Source: Acidobacteriota bacterium
GTDB lineage: Bacteria > Acidobacteriota > Vicinamibacteria > Vicinamibacterales > UBA2999
Length of the DNA: 64,000 nt
NCBI GenBank assembly: GCA_030650395.1
Contig: JAUSDY010000016.1
Location: forward strand, 62,001 to 126,000
Direction: 5' to 3'
Shown here: positions 30,972 through 38,653 of the stretch, piece after piece
How the letters are laid out: every line of letters begins with the position of its first letter
How positions within the stretch are numbered: position 1 is the first letter of the stretch
Position numbers and translations under genes: made by a program
The notes under the pieces: model-generated
Database searches by the model: none
Told to the model about the DNA's origin: nothing
The model's input: the letters and a program-made list of their open reading frames with translations, nothing else

Positions 30972-32982
30972 AACGAAACCGGGAACACGCACCCGGATCA
31001 ATCTCGTGCTGTTCTCGGGCGGAAGCGGTACGGAAAGCATCACGACCGCACTGCTGAAGCATCCGCAGATCTCGCTCAAGATCCTGATCAACGCGTATGA
31101 CGACGGCCACTCGACCGGCCGGTTGCGGCGGTTCGTCCCCGGCATGTTGGGCCCCTCGGATGTGCGGAAGAACATCGCCCGTCTCATGCCGTCGGTGGAG
31201 CGCTGCCACAAGGCGCTGAAGGCGATCTCCGACCACCGGCTGCCGGTTGGCATTTCCCGCGATGACGCCCTCGGGGTCATCGATACGTGCAAGCGCGGCG
31301 AAATCCGCGGAACAGTTCCCCAGCTTGCCGACCACTTCGACGCCCTCACCGTGGGCCAGACCAGGCGTCTCTTCTCGTACTTCGAAACGTTCCTTGCCTA
31401 CCTACGGCAGCAGGAACCCGCTGGACGCACGTTCGACTTCACGGATTGCGCTCTCGGCAACATCTTCTTCGCCGGTTGCTATTTGCAGGAAGGACGCGAT
31501 TTCAATCGCGCCATCCGGGCGTTCAGCACCTTTTACGAGGTCTCGCCGGATGTGCTGCTCAACATCACCGCCGGTGAAAACCTGTTTCTCGTCGCCGAAA
31601 AGGAAAACGGATCCGTCCTGCTCTCCGAAGCTGAGCTGGTCGCGGCGCAGGATTCCACGCCGATTTCCGAACTGTTTCTTCTCGATGAAGAGACCTACTG
31701 GACCCGTGTCGAGCATGCGATGGATCACCCGCCTGAACAGCTGCGCAAGCTCTTTCGTGAAAAGCATGTCACCCCTGCGATCAACCCTGAAGCGGCACGG
31801 GCGCTCGCCGAAGCCGACGTCATCGTCTACGGCCCCGGCACGCAGCATTCATCGCTGTTCCCGTCGTACCTCACCGACGGCGTCGCCGAGGCGATCATCG
31901 TCAATACCCAGGCCGACAAGATCTTCATCGGCAACATCTACCGCGACTTCGACAGCCAGGAAGACGACGCCAACGATATCGCCAGCAAGCTGCTCTCGAG
32001 CCTGAGTCGCGGCGGCCGCGTGACGGTCAATTGGCTTGATGTGGTCTCGCACTTCTTTGTCCAGCGCTCGGACACGGAAGTCAGCAAGGCCAAGTACGTG
32101 CCGTTCGACGAGAAGCGCTTTGCCTTCCCGCTCGAGACCGTCAAGGCGCGCGACTGGGAGGCGGTGGAAGGCCGGCACTCAGGCGGATATGTGGTCGATG
32201 AGCTTCACCAGATCGTCCAGGCCAAGATCGACCTCGAGCTGCCGCGCCTGCATCACATGGTCTCGATCGTGATTCCGGTGCTCAACGAAGAGCGCACCAT
32301 CGAGCAGGTCTTGCGATCGGTTGTCGCGCTCGATTTCCAGGCCTTCGGCCTGACCAAGGAGATCATCGTCGCCGACGGCGGCTCCACCGATCGCTCGGCC
32401 GAGATCGCCCGGTCGGTCACGAGCGTCCGTGTCTTTCAACTGGAGAAGCCGCTGGGCCGCGGCGCCGCGCTGCGCCTCGGCATCGACCGCGCGCGCGGCA
32501 ACATCATCGTATTTTTCCCGGGCGATAACGAATACCGGCCCGACGACCTCATTACGGTGGTCGGCTCCCTCGTGCAGTCGAATTTCAACGTCGTCTTCGG
32601 TTCACGCGCGGTAAAGTGCACGAACCTGACCGAGCGGCTTCACCAGATCTACGGCGACAACCGCCTGCTGTACCTGACCAGCAAATACGGCGGCATCCTG
32701 CTGAGCATCCTGACGCTGCTGCTGTACAACCGCTACGTGTCCGATGTGCTGAGCAGCATCAAGGCCTTCGACGCCCGGCTGCTGCGATCGCTCGCCCTTA
32801 AATCCAACGGAATCGACCTGGAGACGGAAATCGTAGCCAAGCTGTCGCTGAAGCGCGAATACATGCTGGAGCTGCCGGTGGAATACCAGCCGCGCACCCG
32901 CAGCGCCGGCAAGAAGATCACCGCCGCAGACGGGTTGAAGGCGATCGTCGCGCTCTTCCGTTACCGTGTGAGTGCCACGTAA
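30943..32982 (+). CDS. YvcK/CofD-like domain fused to GT2 glycosyltransferase
   Basis: 679 residues. Residues 20-420 resemble the YvcK/CofD fold: LVLFSGGSGTESITTALL, INAYDDGHSTGRLRRF, GPSDVRKNIARL, CALGNIFFAGCYL and DVIVYGPGTQHSSLFPSYL. From residue 439 a full GT2 domain follows: MVSIVIPVLNEERTIEQVL, EIIVADGGSTDRSAE, GRGAALRLGIDRA and FFPGDNEYRPDDL. YvcK of Bacillus binds UDP-sugars and CofD makes a phospholactyl-guanosine intermediate; a fusion to a glycosyltransferase is not one I know. It overlaps the nucleotidyltransferase by 29 bp and the next GT2 by one base. The start could also be ATG 30916. Confidence 0.8.
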   Translation: MPAPDTERVETKPGTRTRINLVLFSGGSGTESITTALLKHPQISLKILINAYDDGHSTGRLRRFVPGMLGPSDVRKNIARLMPSVERCHKALKAISDHRLPVGISRDDALGVIDTCKRGEIRGTVPQLADHFDALTVGQTRRLFSYFETFLAYLRQQEPAGRTFDFTDCALGNIFFAGCYLQEGRDFNRAIRAFSTFYEVSPDVLLNITAGENLFLVAEKENGSVLLSEAELVAAQDSTPISELFLLDEETYWTRVEHAMDHPPEQLRKLFREKHVTPAINPEAARALAEADVIVYGPGTQHSSLFPSYLTDGVAEAIIVNTQADKIFIGNIYRDFDSQEDDANDIASKLLSSLSRGGRVTVNWLDVVSHFFVQRSDTEVSKAKYVPFDEKRFAFPLETVKARDWEAVEGRHSGGYVVDELHQIVQAKIDLELPRLHHMVSIVIPVLNEERTIEQVLRSVVALDFQAFGLTKEIIVADGGSTDRSAEIARSVTSVRVFQLEKPLGRGAALRLGIDRARGNIIVFFPGDNEYRPDDLITVVGSLVQSNFNVVFGSRAVKCTNLTERLHQIYGDNRLLYLTSKYGGILLSILTLLLYNRYVSDVLSSIKAFDARLLRSLALKSNGIDLETEIVAKLSLKREYMLELPVEYQPRTRSAGKKITAADGLKAIVALFRYRVSAT

Positions 32983-33701
32983 TGCGAGTGTTGTCGGTGG
33001 TCGTGCCTGCCTATAACGAGGAAGCCTTTATCGGCGCGATGATCGAAGCGATCCTGAAGGTCGACATCGAATCATCCGGATTCACCAAAGAGATCATCGT
33101 CGTCAACGACGGATCGAAAGACGGAACGGAGGCGGTGGTGCGCCGCTATCCCCAGGTCAAGTTGATCAACCAGCAGCCAAACCAGGGCCGCGGCGCGGCG
33201 TTGCGGCGCGGAACCGACGCCGCCACCGGAGACTATGTCCTGTTTCAGGATGCCGACCTCGAATACGATCCCGCCGACTACCCGGCGCTGCTGGCCGTGC
33301 TGAAATCAGGCGATCGGGTGGTGTATGGCAATCGCCTGGCGGGCGTGATCCGCGAGTTTGGCCGCGGGATATTTCCCGGCAAGCATCCCCGTCAAAGCGT
33401 CGCTCCCTGGGGTGCTGCGCTCGTAATTCGTGCCTGGACGTCCCTGCTGGTCGGGCACTGGGTTCCTGACATGTATACGGGCTTGAAGCTGTACCCGGCC
33501 AAACCGCTCAAGCAATTGAAACTCGAAACCAGCGGCTTTGAGCTGGATCACGAGATCACGGTCAAGCTTTACCGGGCCGGACTGAAGTTTGGCGAAGCGC
33601 CGATTCGATATAACCCCCGCAGCGTGGAGGAGGGGAAAAAAATCCGGCCCATGGATGGCATCATCGCGTTGTGGACCGTGTTCCGTTACCGCTTCAAATG
33701 A
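32982..33701 (+). CDS. GT2 glycosyltransferase (DPM1-like, soluble)
   Basis: 239 residues. It has VLSVVVPAYNEEAFIGAMI, EIIVVNDGSKDGTEAV, NQGRGAALRRGTDAA, LFQDADLEYDP (metal DxD) and a C-terminal IRYNPRSVEEGKKIRPMDG. This part is close in layout to the GT2 half of the preceding fusion gene, so the two may be duplicates. It lacks membrane helices. It is coupled to the next gene by an ATGA overlap and probably transfers a sugar to a polyprenyl phosphate. Confidence 0.9.
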   Translation: MRVLSVVVPAYNEEAFIGAMIEAILKVDIESSGFTKEIIVVNDGSKDGTEAVVRRYPQVKLINQQPNQGRGAALRRGTDAATGDYVLFQDADLEYDPADYPALLAVLKSGDRVVYGNRLAGVIREFGRGIFPGKHPRQSVAPWGAALVIRAWTSLLVGHWVPDMYTGLKLYPAKPLKQLKLETSGFELDHEITVKLYRAGLKFGEAPIRYNPRSVEEGKKIRPMDGIIALWTVFRYRFK

Positions 33702-34600
33702 CTCAACAGCCCCTGCTTGTGACCGGAGGCGCCGGATTTATCGGCAGCCATCTAACCGAAGCCTTGATCAAACAAGGCAAGCGCGTTCGGGTTCTCGACA
33801 ACTTGAGCTTTGGACGCCGCGAGTGGGTTCCTGATGGCGTCGAGTTCATCGAGGGCGATATCCGCGATCCGGAAACCTGCCGCCGGGCCTGCGCGGATTG
33901 TGAGGCGGTCTTTCACATGGCCGCGATGAGCCGTTCGGCGGCCTCACTCGACAATATCGAGGTCTGTACGTCGGCCAATATCGTCGGAACCGAGAACGTG
34001 CTCGTCGCCGCGAAGGCCGCCGGCGTCGCCAAAGTCATCTATAGCGGATCGTCCACCTATTACGGCAATCAACCGGCGCCGCATCACGAGGATCTGCCCG
34101 GCGATTTCTTGAACTTTTACGGTCTGTCAAAGTACGTCGGCGAAGAGTACTGCTTGATGTTCGACCGGCTCTACGGCCTGCCGAGCGTGGTGCTGCGCTA
34201 CTTCAATGTCTACGGACCACGCCAACCGGAAGAAGGCGTCTACGCGCTGGTGTTGGGGATTTTCCTGCGCCGGGCGGCGCAGGGGCAGACGCTGGTGATC
34301 CACGGCGACGGCAGCCAGGCTCGCGATTTCGTCCACGTCCGCGACGTTGCCGCCGCCAACATCGCGGCCTATCGCAGCAGTATTCACGGGGTCCGCCTCA
34401 ACGTCGGCAGCGGCACGAGCATCTCTGTTAAGGAACTGGCAGACATGATTTCGTCACGCCAGGAATACGGACCCAGGCGGGTCGCCGACGCCGCTGTCAC
34501 GCTGGCCGATCTGTCGCGCATCCGCGAGCTCCTGAAGTGGGAGCCGCGTGTGTCTTTCAGCGAAGGATTGAAAGAGTTAAGCCGTCAGGCGACTGGCTGA
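33698..34600 (+). CDS. NAD-dependent sugar epimerase/dehydratase (extended SDR)
   Basis: 300 residues. The NAD site is LLVTGGAGFIGSHLTEAL. Other visible sites are VFHMAAMSRSAAS, YSGSSTYYG, the catalytic YGLSKYVGEEY (YxxxK), LRYFNVYGPRQ and GDGSQARDFVHVRDVAAA. This is the pattern of UDP-glucose 4-epimerase-like or GDP/UDP-hexose-modifying enzymes. It ends the nucleotidyltransferase-fusion-GT2-epimerase operon and converges with the radical SAM gene, overlapping it by 16 bp. Confidence 0.9.
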   Translation: MTQQPLLVTGGAGFIGSHLTEALIKQGKRVRVLDNLSFGRREWVPDGVEFIEGDIRDPETCRRACADCEAVFHMAAMSRSAASLDNIEVCTSANIVGTENVLVAAKAAGVAKVIYSGSSTYYGNQPAPHHEDLPGDFLNFYGLSKYVGEEYCLMFDRLYGLPSVVLRYFNVYGPRQPEEGVYALVLGIFLRRAAQGQTLVIHGDGSQARDFVHVRDVAAANIAAYRSSIHGVRLNVGSGTSISVKELADMISSRQEYGPRRVADAAVTLADLSRIRELLKWEPRVSFSEGLKELSRQATG

Positions 34601-35757
34601 GGGCGCGGCGGCTCAGACGAGGCCGGCACGGGCACGGCCGCGCGACGGCGTTTCTCCATCGAAGCGCGGACCAGGAAGCGTGCGTACGGCACCACCTGCT
34701 TGATGGCCGCCACGTTCATCTGGCACGGGCTCAGGCACGTCGGGCACTTGTGATCGCGAATGTCGCGGCGGTGCGCCTGCGCGGTGTCGCGGAAATAGAT
34801 CGCTGCCGGATCTTCCTGCGTCACGTTGCCGATGATTTCGCTGTTCTCGCAGAAGAACAGGTCGCCGTTCGGGTTCAACATGATGCCCTGCGTCTGGAAC
34901 GGGCAGGGCGCGGTGCGGTGATAGCCGTTGGCGATCATGTCCGCGTAGTGCATGTAGATGTAGTTCTGCCCGTCGAGCAGCGGGTCCTGGCGCACGCGGT
35001 CCATGAAGAACTTGCGCATGGTCTGCTCTTCAACGCCGACCGGCTTCATGCCGCCCTCGAGATCGCTGTTGCCCAGCATGGCGTCGGTAAAGCGCACCAT
35101 GTTGAACACGATGTCGAGTTTTTCTTTCTTCGCCCAGGCCAGGATGTTGTCGGCATCGGCGAGGTTCTTCGAGAAGATCGTCGACGAGATCCCGAAGTTG
35201 AACTTGTGCGTCTTCTGCAGCTCCTGCATGGCCGCAATGGTCTTGCCGGCCTTTTCGAACGCATTGCGCACGTTCCTGACCGAGCCGTGCATTTCGTTGA
35301 CGCCGTCGATCGACACCCGCATCGAGAAGATCACGTTCCGCTCGTTGCACAGCTTCACCACTTTGGTGAGCATCGGGATGGCGCGGTGGTGCGTGATGCC
35401 GGTGGTGTTCAGCGTGAGCTTGCGCAGCTTGGGGAACTTGTCGATCATCAGGCCGCAGATTTCGACCATGTCGTTGCGCGTGGTCGGCTCGCCGCCCGAG
35501 AGCGAGGCGTTCTCGATGTCTTTCCAGAACGGCGAGCTGAACGCCCGCTCGATCTGCTCGAGGGTCATGTCTTCCTTGCGGTTGCCGCGCGTCCAGTTGC
35601 TGCACATCTCGCAGCGGGCGTCGCACACAAACGTGCAATGGAAGATGAAAACGGTGGGGTGGAGCGGGGTGTACTTGGCCACCGCGGCGCGAACCAAATC
35701 GCGCGGGGCGCTCATCGCCGCTTTGGCGAGATACTTGGCGGCGTAAACCTGAGCCAT
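34585..35757 (-). CDS. Radical SAM/SPASM-type protein
   Basis: 390 residues. The CxxxCxxC cluster motif is HCTFVCDARCEMCSNW (SAM [4Fe-4S] site), with LSGGEPTTRNDMVEI (GGEP) and MRVSIDGVNEMHG. A C-terminal Cys set (APCPFQTQ, FFCENSE, DHKCPTCLSPCQMN) forms a SPASM or twitch auxiliary cluster. The family includes HpnH-like and glycan- or peptide-modifying enzymes; the substrate here is unknown. It starts at ATG 35757. The palindrome pair at 35793-35835 lies just upstream. Confidence 0.88.
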   Translation of the reverse strand: MAQVYAAKYLAKAAMSAPRDLVRAAVAKYTPLHPTVFIFHCTFVCDARCEMCSNWTRGNRKEDMTLEQIERAFSSPFWKDIENASLSGGEPTTRNDMVEICGLMIDKFPKLRKLTLNTTGITHHRAIPMLTKVVKLCNERNVIFSMRVSIDGVNEMHGSVRNVRNAFEKAGKTIAAMQELQKTHKFNFGISSTIFSKNLADADNILAWAKKEKLDIVFNMVRFTDAMLGNSDLEGGMKPVGVEEQTMRKFFMDRVRQDPLLDGQNYIYMHYADMIANGYHRTAPCPFQTQGIMLNPNGDLFFCENSEIIGNVTQEDPAAIYFRDTAQAHRRDIRDHKCPTCLSPCQMNVAAIKQVVPYARFLVRASMEKRRRAAVPVPASSEPPRPQPVA

Positions 35758-35792
35758 GCTAAGTGTTAGATTCTACAGGATTTCCGTCTGAC

Positions 35793-35835
35793 CGACAAAC
35801 CTTAAGTCTGTGGCGACAAACCTTTAGGTTTGTCG
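35793..35835. repeat. Family A palindrome, degenerate plus perfect copy
   Basis: A degenerate copy, CGACAAACCTTAAGTCTGTG (35793-35812), is followed directly by a perfect copy (35814-35835: arms CGACAAACC/GGTTTGTCG, loop TTTA). On the minus strand the perfect copy is read CGA CAA ACC TAA, so it supplies the last codons R-Q-T and the stop of the flippase gene. Confidence 0.92.
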
Positions 35836-36780
35836 ATCCCGGGACCGCAACCACAGCCACAGGCCGGGCAGGTTCCCCGCCAGGCCCGTCAGCACGATTA
35901 AGGTCGAAAGCGCAAAGGATGAGCTGTCGGGGACGCCCATGGGGCGCAGCAGCCAGACGATCACGCCTTGAGGCAGTCCGAAACCGCTGATCGAGATGGG
36001 CAGCAGAAGCATCAGCAGCCCGATCGGCATGAACAGCAGGAAGTAACTGAACGGCACGGACATCCCGAGCCCGAGGGCGAGGATGTAGGCCTGCGTGATC
36101 CGCAGCAACTGGACCACGAGCGACCACGCCATCACGTGGACCAACACGCCGCGACGGTTGCGGTAGCGGCTGACCGCATCGCTCAGCCGCAGCATGCGCC
36201 GCGTGACCGCTCCTTCGTGGCGATGGGTGGGCACGAGCCACCGCAGCCATTGGTCGGCCCAGAACACCGCGACGCACGCGCCGGCCATCACGATCACCGC
36301 CGTGGCGATCCGCCAGTCGCCGCGCCCTTCGGGCGCCCACGCAATCACGCCGACAGCCCCCATCGCGACGAGCGAGAGCACGCCTAGCAATCGATCCACC
36401 GCGACTGACGCGAGCGCCTCGCTGCCCGTTGTGGATTCGCGCGCCAGGCCATAGGCCCGAGCCGCGTCGGCGCCGACGCCGGCCGGCAGAAAGCTGCCGA
36501 CAAAGGAGCTCACGAGGAACAAGCGCATGGCGTCGCGTGTGGCGATGGCGATGCCGCTCGCTCGCAGCAAAAGAATCCACCGCAGGATCATCACCGCGCG
36601 ATCGATGGCCACGAGCGCGAGCACGGCGAGCAGGTGGGGGCGCCGGATCGCGCCTACCGCGCGCGCCGCCTCGGCCATATCGATGCGCGTCGCGAGGTAA
36701 GCGAGGATCGCGGCGGTGACGATCAGCCGAATCAGCGTTGAACGGCCCGCCCGTGCGAAGAGGTCTCGCACGCCGATCAC
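35824..36780 (-). CDS. UPF0104/LPG_synthase_TM-type flippase-like membrane protein
   Basis: 318 residues with about eight membrane helices. It has VTAAILAYLATRIDMAEAARAV, RWILLLRASGI, FLVSSFVGSFLPAGVGADAARAYGLARE and PISISGFGLPQGVIVWLL. These are hallmarks of the lysylphosphatidylglycerol-synthetase transmembrane family, including AglD/AglR-type proteins tied to polyprenyl-linked glycans. It probably flips or moves a lipid carrier. Its C-terminus RQT-stop is created by the palindrome. The start overlaps the methyltransferase stop (ATGA). Confidence 0.85.
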   Translation of the reverse strand: MIGVRDLFARAGRSTLIRLIVTAAILAYLATRIDMAEAARAVGAIRRPHLLAVLALVAIDRAVMILRWILLLRASGIAIATRDAMRLFLVSSFVGSFLPAGVGADAARAYGLARESTTGSEALASVAVDRLLGVLSLVAMGAVGVIAWAPEGRGDWRIATAVIVMAGACVAVFWADQWLRWLVPTHRHEGAVTRRMLRLSDAVSRYRNRRGVLVHVMAWSLVVQLLRITQAYILALGLGMSVPFSYFLLFMPIGLLMLLLPISISGFGLPQGVIVWLLRPMGVPDSSSFALSTLIVLTGLAGNLPGLWLWLRSRDRQT

Positions 36781-37502
36781 CCGACCGGCGGTTTCCGGGC
36801 GGCGAAGGTCAGGGTTTCGAACAGGTTCTTCCGCACCTTGAAGAGCAGGTCTTCCGTGCCGGTGTAGCGCGAGAGCGCATCGACGCCAGGGATGTTGATG
36901 AGTAACGCCGCCGCTGCCAGCGCGTCGCGCGCGAGGCCCGTTGCGGTACCGATCGCACGCTCGACGGCGAGGATCTCGAATCCGCCGTCAACCATCAACT
37001 GCTTCACGCGGCGCTCGGTCGTCACGAAGTTGTGCGTGTAGTCGACGTCCCAGAAGAACGTCCGCTCCTTCAGGTAATCCGGGACGACGACGAAGAAGAT
37101 GCCGCCGGGCCGAAGCGCGCGGCGGGCCTCCGCAGTGAACTGGCGCGCGGCATCGATGCCGCTCATGTGCTCGAGCACTTGATCGGCGTAGACCACGTCG
37201 ACGCTGGTATCCGGCACCGGGATCGGAGGGGCCCACGACGGGATCACTGTGAGGCCCTTCGCCCGTAGCACCTCGATCAGGATCTCGCTGGCTTCGATCG
37301 CCGTGTAGCGCCAGCCGGCGGCGACGGCGCGCTCGGCAAACGTCCCGTGGCCCGGTCCGATTTCGACCATGTCGCCCCGACGGGCCGTAAATTGATGAAG
37401 GAGATCGAGGCGGTGCTGCTCAATCCGCCCCCGGCGGGCGGCGCCGTAGCTGGTGAGCTTTTTTTCCGAAAACGATTTGTAAAAGGTCGAAGGTTCGGAC
37501 AA
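36777..37502 (-). CDS. SAM-dependent methyltransferase (type 11)
   Basis: 241 residues. It has MVEIGPGHGTFAERAVAAG (motif I), YTAIEASEILIEVL, VDVVYADQVLEHMSG and AEARRALRPGGIFFVVVPDYLKE. The N-terminal YGAARRGRIEQHRLDLL is a lid region. It is the first gene of a minus-strand unit with the flippase. The methyl acceptor is not identified; a glycan or lipid-linked intermediate is plausible given the neighbours. Confidence 0.85.
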   Translation of the reverse strand: MSEPSTFYKSFSEKKLTSYGAARRGRIEQHRLDLLHQFTARRGDMVEIGPGHGTFAERAVAAGWRYTAIEASEILIEVLRAKGLTVIPSWAPPIPVPDTSVDVVYADQVLEHMSGIDAARQFTAEARRALRPGGIFFVVVPDYLKERTFFWDVDYTHNFVTTERRVKQLMVDGGFEILAVERAIGTATGLARDALAAAALLINIPGVDALSRYTGTEDLLFKVRKNLFETLTFAARKPPVG

Positions 37503-37580
37503 ACGAGGGAATTGTACAGGAACGGGAGCTGGAATCGGCAGGGCACGGCCGCGCTGGATTCGGCGAACTCGCTCAAGGCA

Positions 37581-37610
37581 TTGCAGTTAACCGGCCTGGG
37601 CGGTTATAGT
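37581..37610 (+). promoter_or_regulatory. Promoter of the first paralogous lipoprotein
   Basis: TTGCAG (37581-37586), an 18-nt spacer and TATAGT (37605-37610) precede the ATG at 37622 by 11 nt. The mRNA leader would be only about four nt, too short for a normal Shine-Dalgarno. Confidence 0.55.
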
Positions 37611-37621
37611 GACAGGCAAGC

Positions 37622-38554
37622 ATGAACTACAGAAATCTTGTTCGAACTGCCGCTTTTGCGGCTTTGTGCGCTGTCACTCTGGCCGCCTGCGAAGGTGGGA
37701 TGGCCTCGCCCGTTTCGCCTTCGGCCGTGACGAGCCTGGGCGGCGCGCTGAACGCCGACGGCTCCACCATGAAGACGACCGCGCCTAATGGCGTCTTCCC
37801 GCTGGCCGACGCGACCAACGTGCCGGTGGTGGCGATCCTTACCGTCCAGGGGGCACGCGGCGTCCACCTGATCACGACGTTCGCCCATCGCTTCCAGGTC
37901 GCCGACTCCGACAGTTTCGGCACCATCCTCTCGACCGGTATGGGCGCGATCGATCCGCAGGGTCTGATCCGCTTCACCACCGATTCGCTGCCCGCCGCCA
38001 AGAAGGTGTTCTGGCGCAGCCGCGCGGAAAGCGACGACAAGTTTGGCCCGTGGTCGCCGGTGATGGCGTTCACCACCGTCGGCGCCGCGCCGCCGGCCGG
38101 GCCGTCGACGCCGATCATCGGCAACGCGCCGCCCGCCGGGCCGCGTCCGGCCGATCCGCCTGCGGGCAGTCGACTACCGCTGCCCGACGCGCGGCCGTTC
38201 ATCAACCAGGCCCAGGGACGCCTCGGCTCGCTCGCGTCGTGCCCGAACGGCCGCAAGTACGAGAACAACCCGTGGCTCGATGCCCTGGTCGATGCGCTTC
38301 GTGCCGACAATTCGCGCTGGGGTTATAACGGCAAGCCGACCCGCTCGGCCGCCGACAACAGCGGCTTCCCGGTGATCGCGGCCGGCGACGAGCTCGCCTA
38401 TCACTACGGCGCGGGTCCGAGCTTGAACTCGCGCGACGTCTACCTGATCGACGCCCTCGCCGGCCACTGCGGCGACAACCCGAGCACGACCTATCGGGAC
38501 TTCACCGGTGAAGAGCAAGGCTTCTGGACCGGCGCCGGCCGGTTCTCGCAGTAG
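37622..38554 (+). CDS. Lipoprotein with conserved RWGYN...GHCG domain, paralogue 1
   Basis: 310 residues. The lipoprotein signal ends at AVTLAAC. An Ig/FN3-like domain follows (about residues 60-155), then a Pro/Ala-rich hinge and a C-terminal domain of about 120 residues: DPPAGSRLPLPD, WLDALVDALRADNSRWGYNGK, YHYGAGPSLNSRDVYLIDALAGHCGDNPS. The same C-terminal domain occurs in the lipoproteins at 40340-41242 and 45394-46614. This copy has a CPNG Cys rather than the SCQ motif of the others. I do not recognise the domain. It is likely displayed on the cell surface near glycan machinery. Confidence 0.7.
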   Translation: MNYRNLVRTAAFAALCAVTLAACEGGMASPVSPSAVTSLGGALNADGSTMKTTAPNGVFPLADATNVPVVAILTVQGARGVHLITTFAHRFQVADSDSFGTILSTGMGAIDPQGLIRFTTDSLPAAKKVFWRSRAESDDKFGPWSPVMAFTTVGAAPPAGPSTPIIGNAPPAGPRPADPPAGSRLPLPDARPFINQAQGRLGSLASCPNGRKYENNPWLDALVDALRADNSRWGYNGKPTRSAADNSGFPVIAAGDELAYHYGAGPSLNSRDVYLIDALAGHCGDNPSTTYRDFTGEEQGFWTGAGRFSQ

Positions 38555-38577
38555 TCATCCGCTAGTCGACATGGCAA

Positions 38578-38611
38578 GAAAAAAGGCAGGTCATCGCGAC
38601 CTGCCTTTTTT
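38578..38611. terminator. Bidirectional intrinsic terminator
   Basis: Stem GGCAGGTC (38585-38592) and GACCTGCC (38598-38605) with a 5-nt loop. An A-tract lies before it and a T-tract after (TTTTTT, 38606-38611), so it can work in both directions. It lies between the convergent lipoprotein and membrane-protein genes. Confidence 0.92.
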
Positions 38612-38625
38612 GGTCCGGCCAATCT

Positions 38626-38653
38626 TTGGTTATTCGTAATTGGTTATTGGTTA
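38626..38653. repeat. TTGGTTA heptamer repeat at a gene 3' end
   Basis: TTGGTTA, TTCGTAA, TTGGTTA, TTGGTTA: four 7-bp units, the reverse complement of the CCAATAA family at 22036-22070. The minus-strand membrane-protein gene ends within it. Its last codons AAT AAC CAA and the stop TAA are repeat sequence. Confidence 0.9.
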
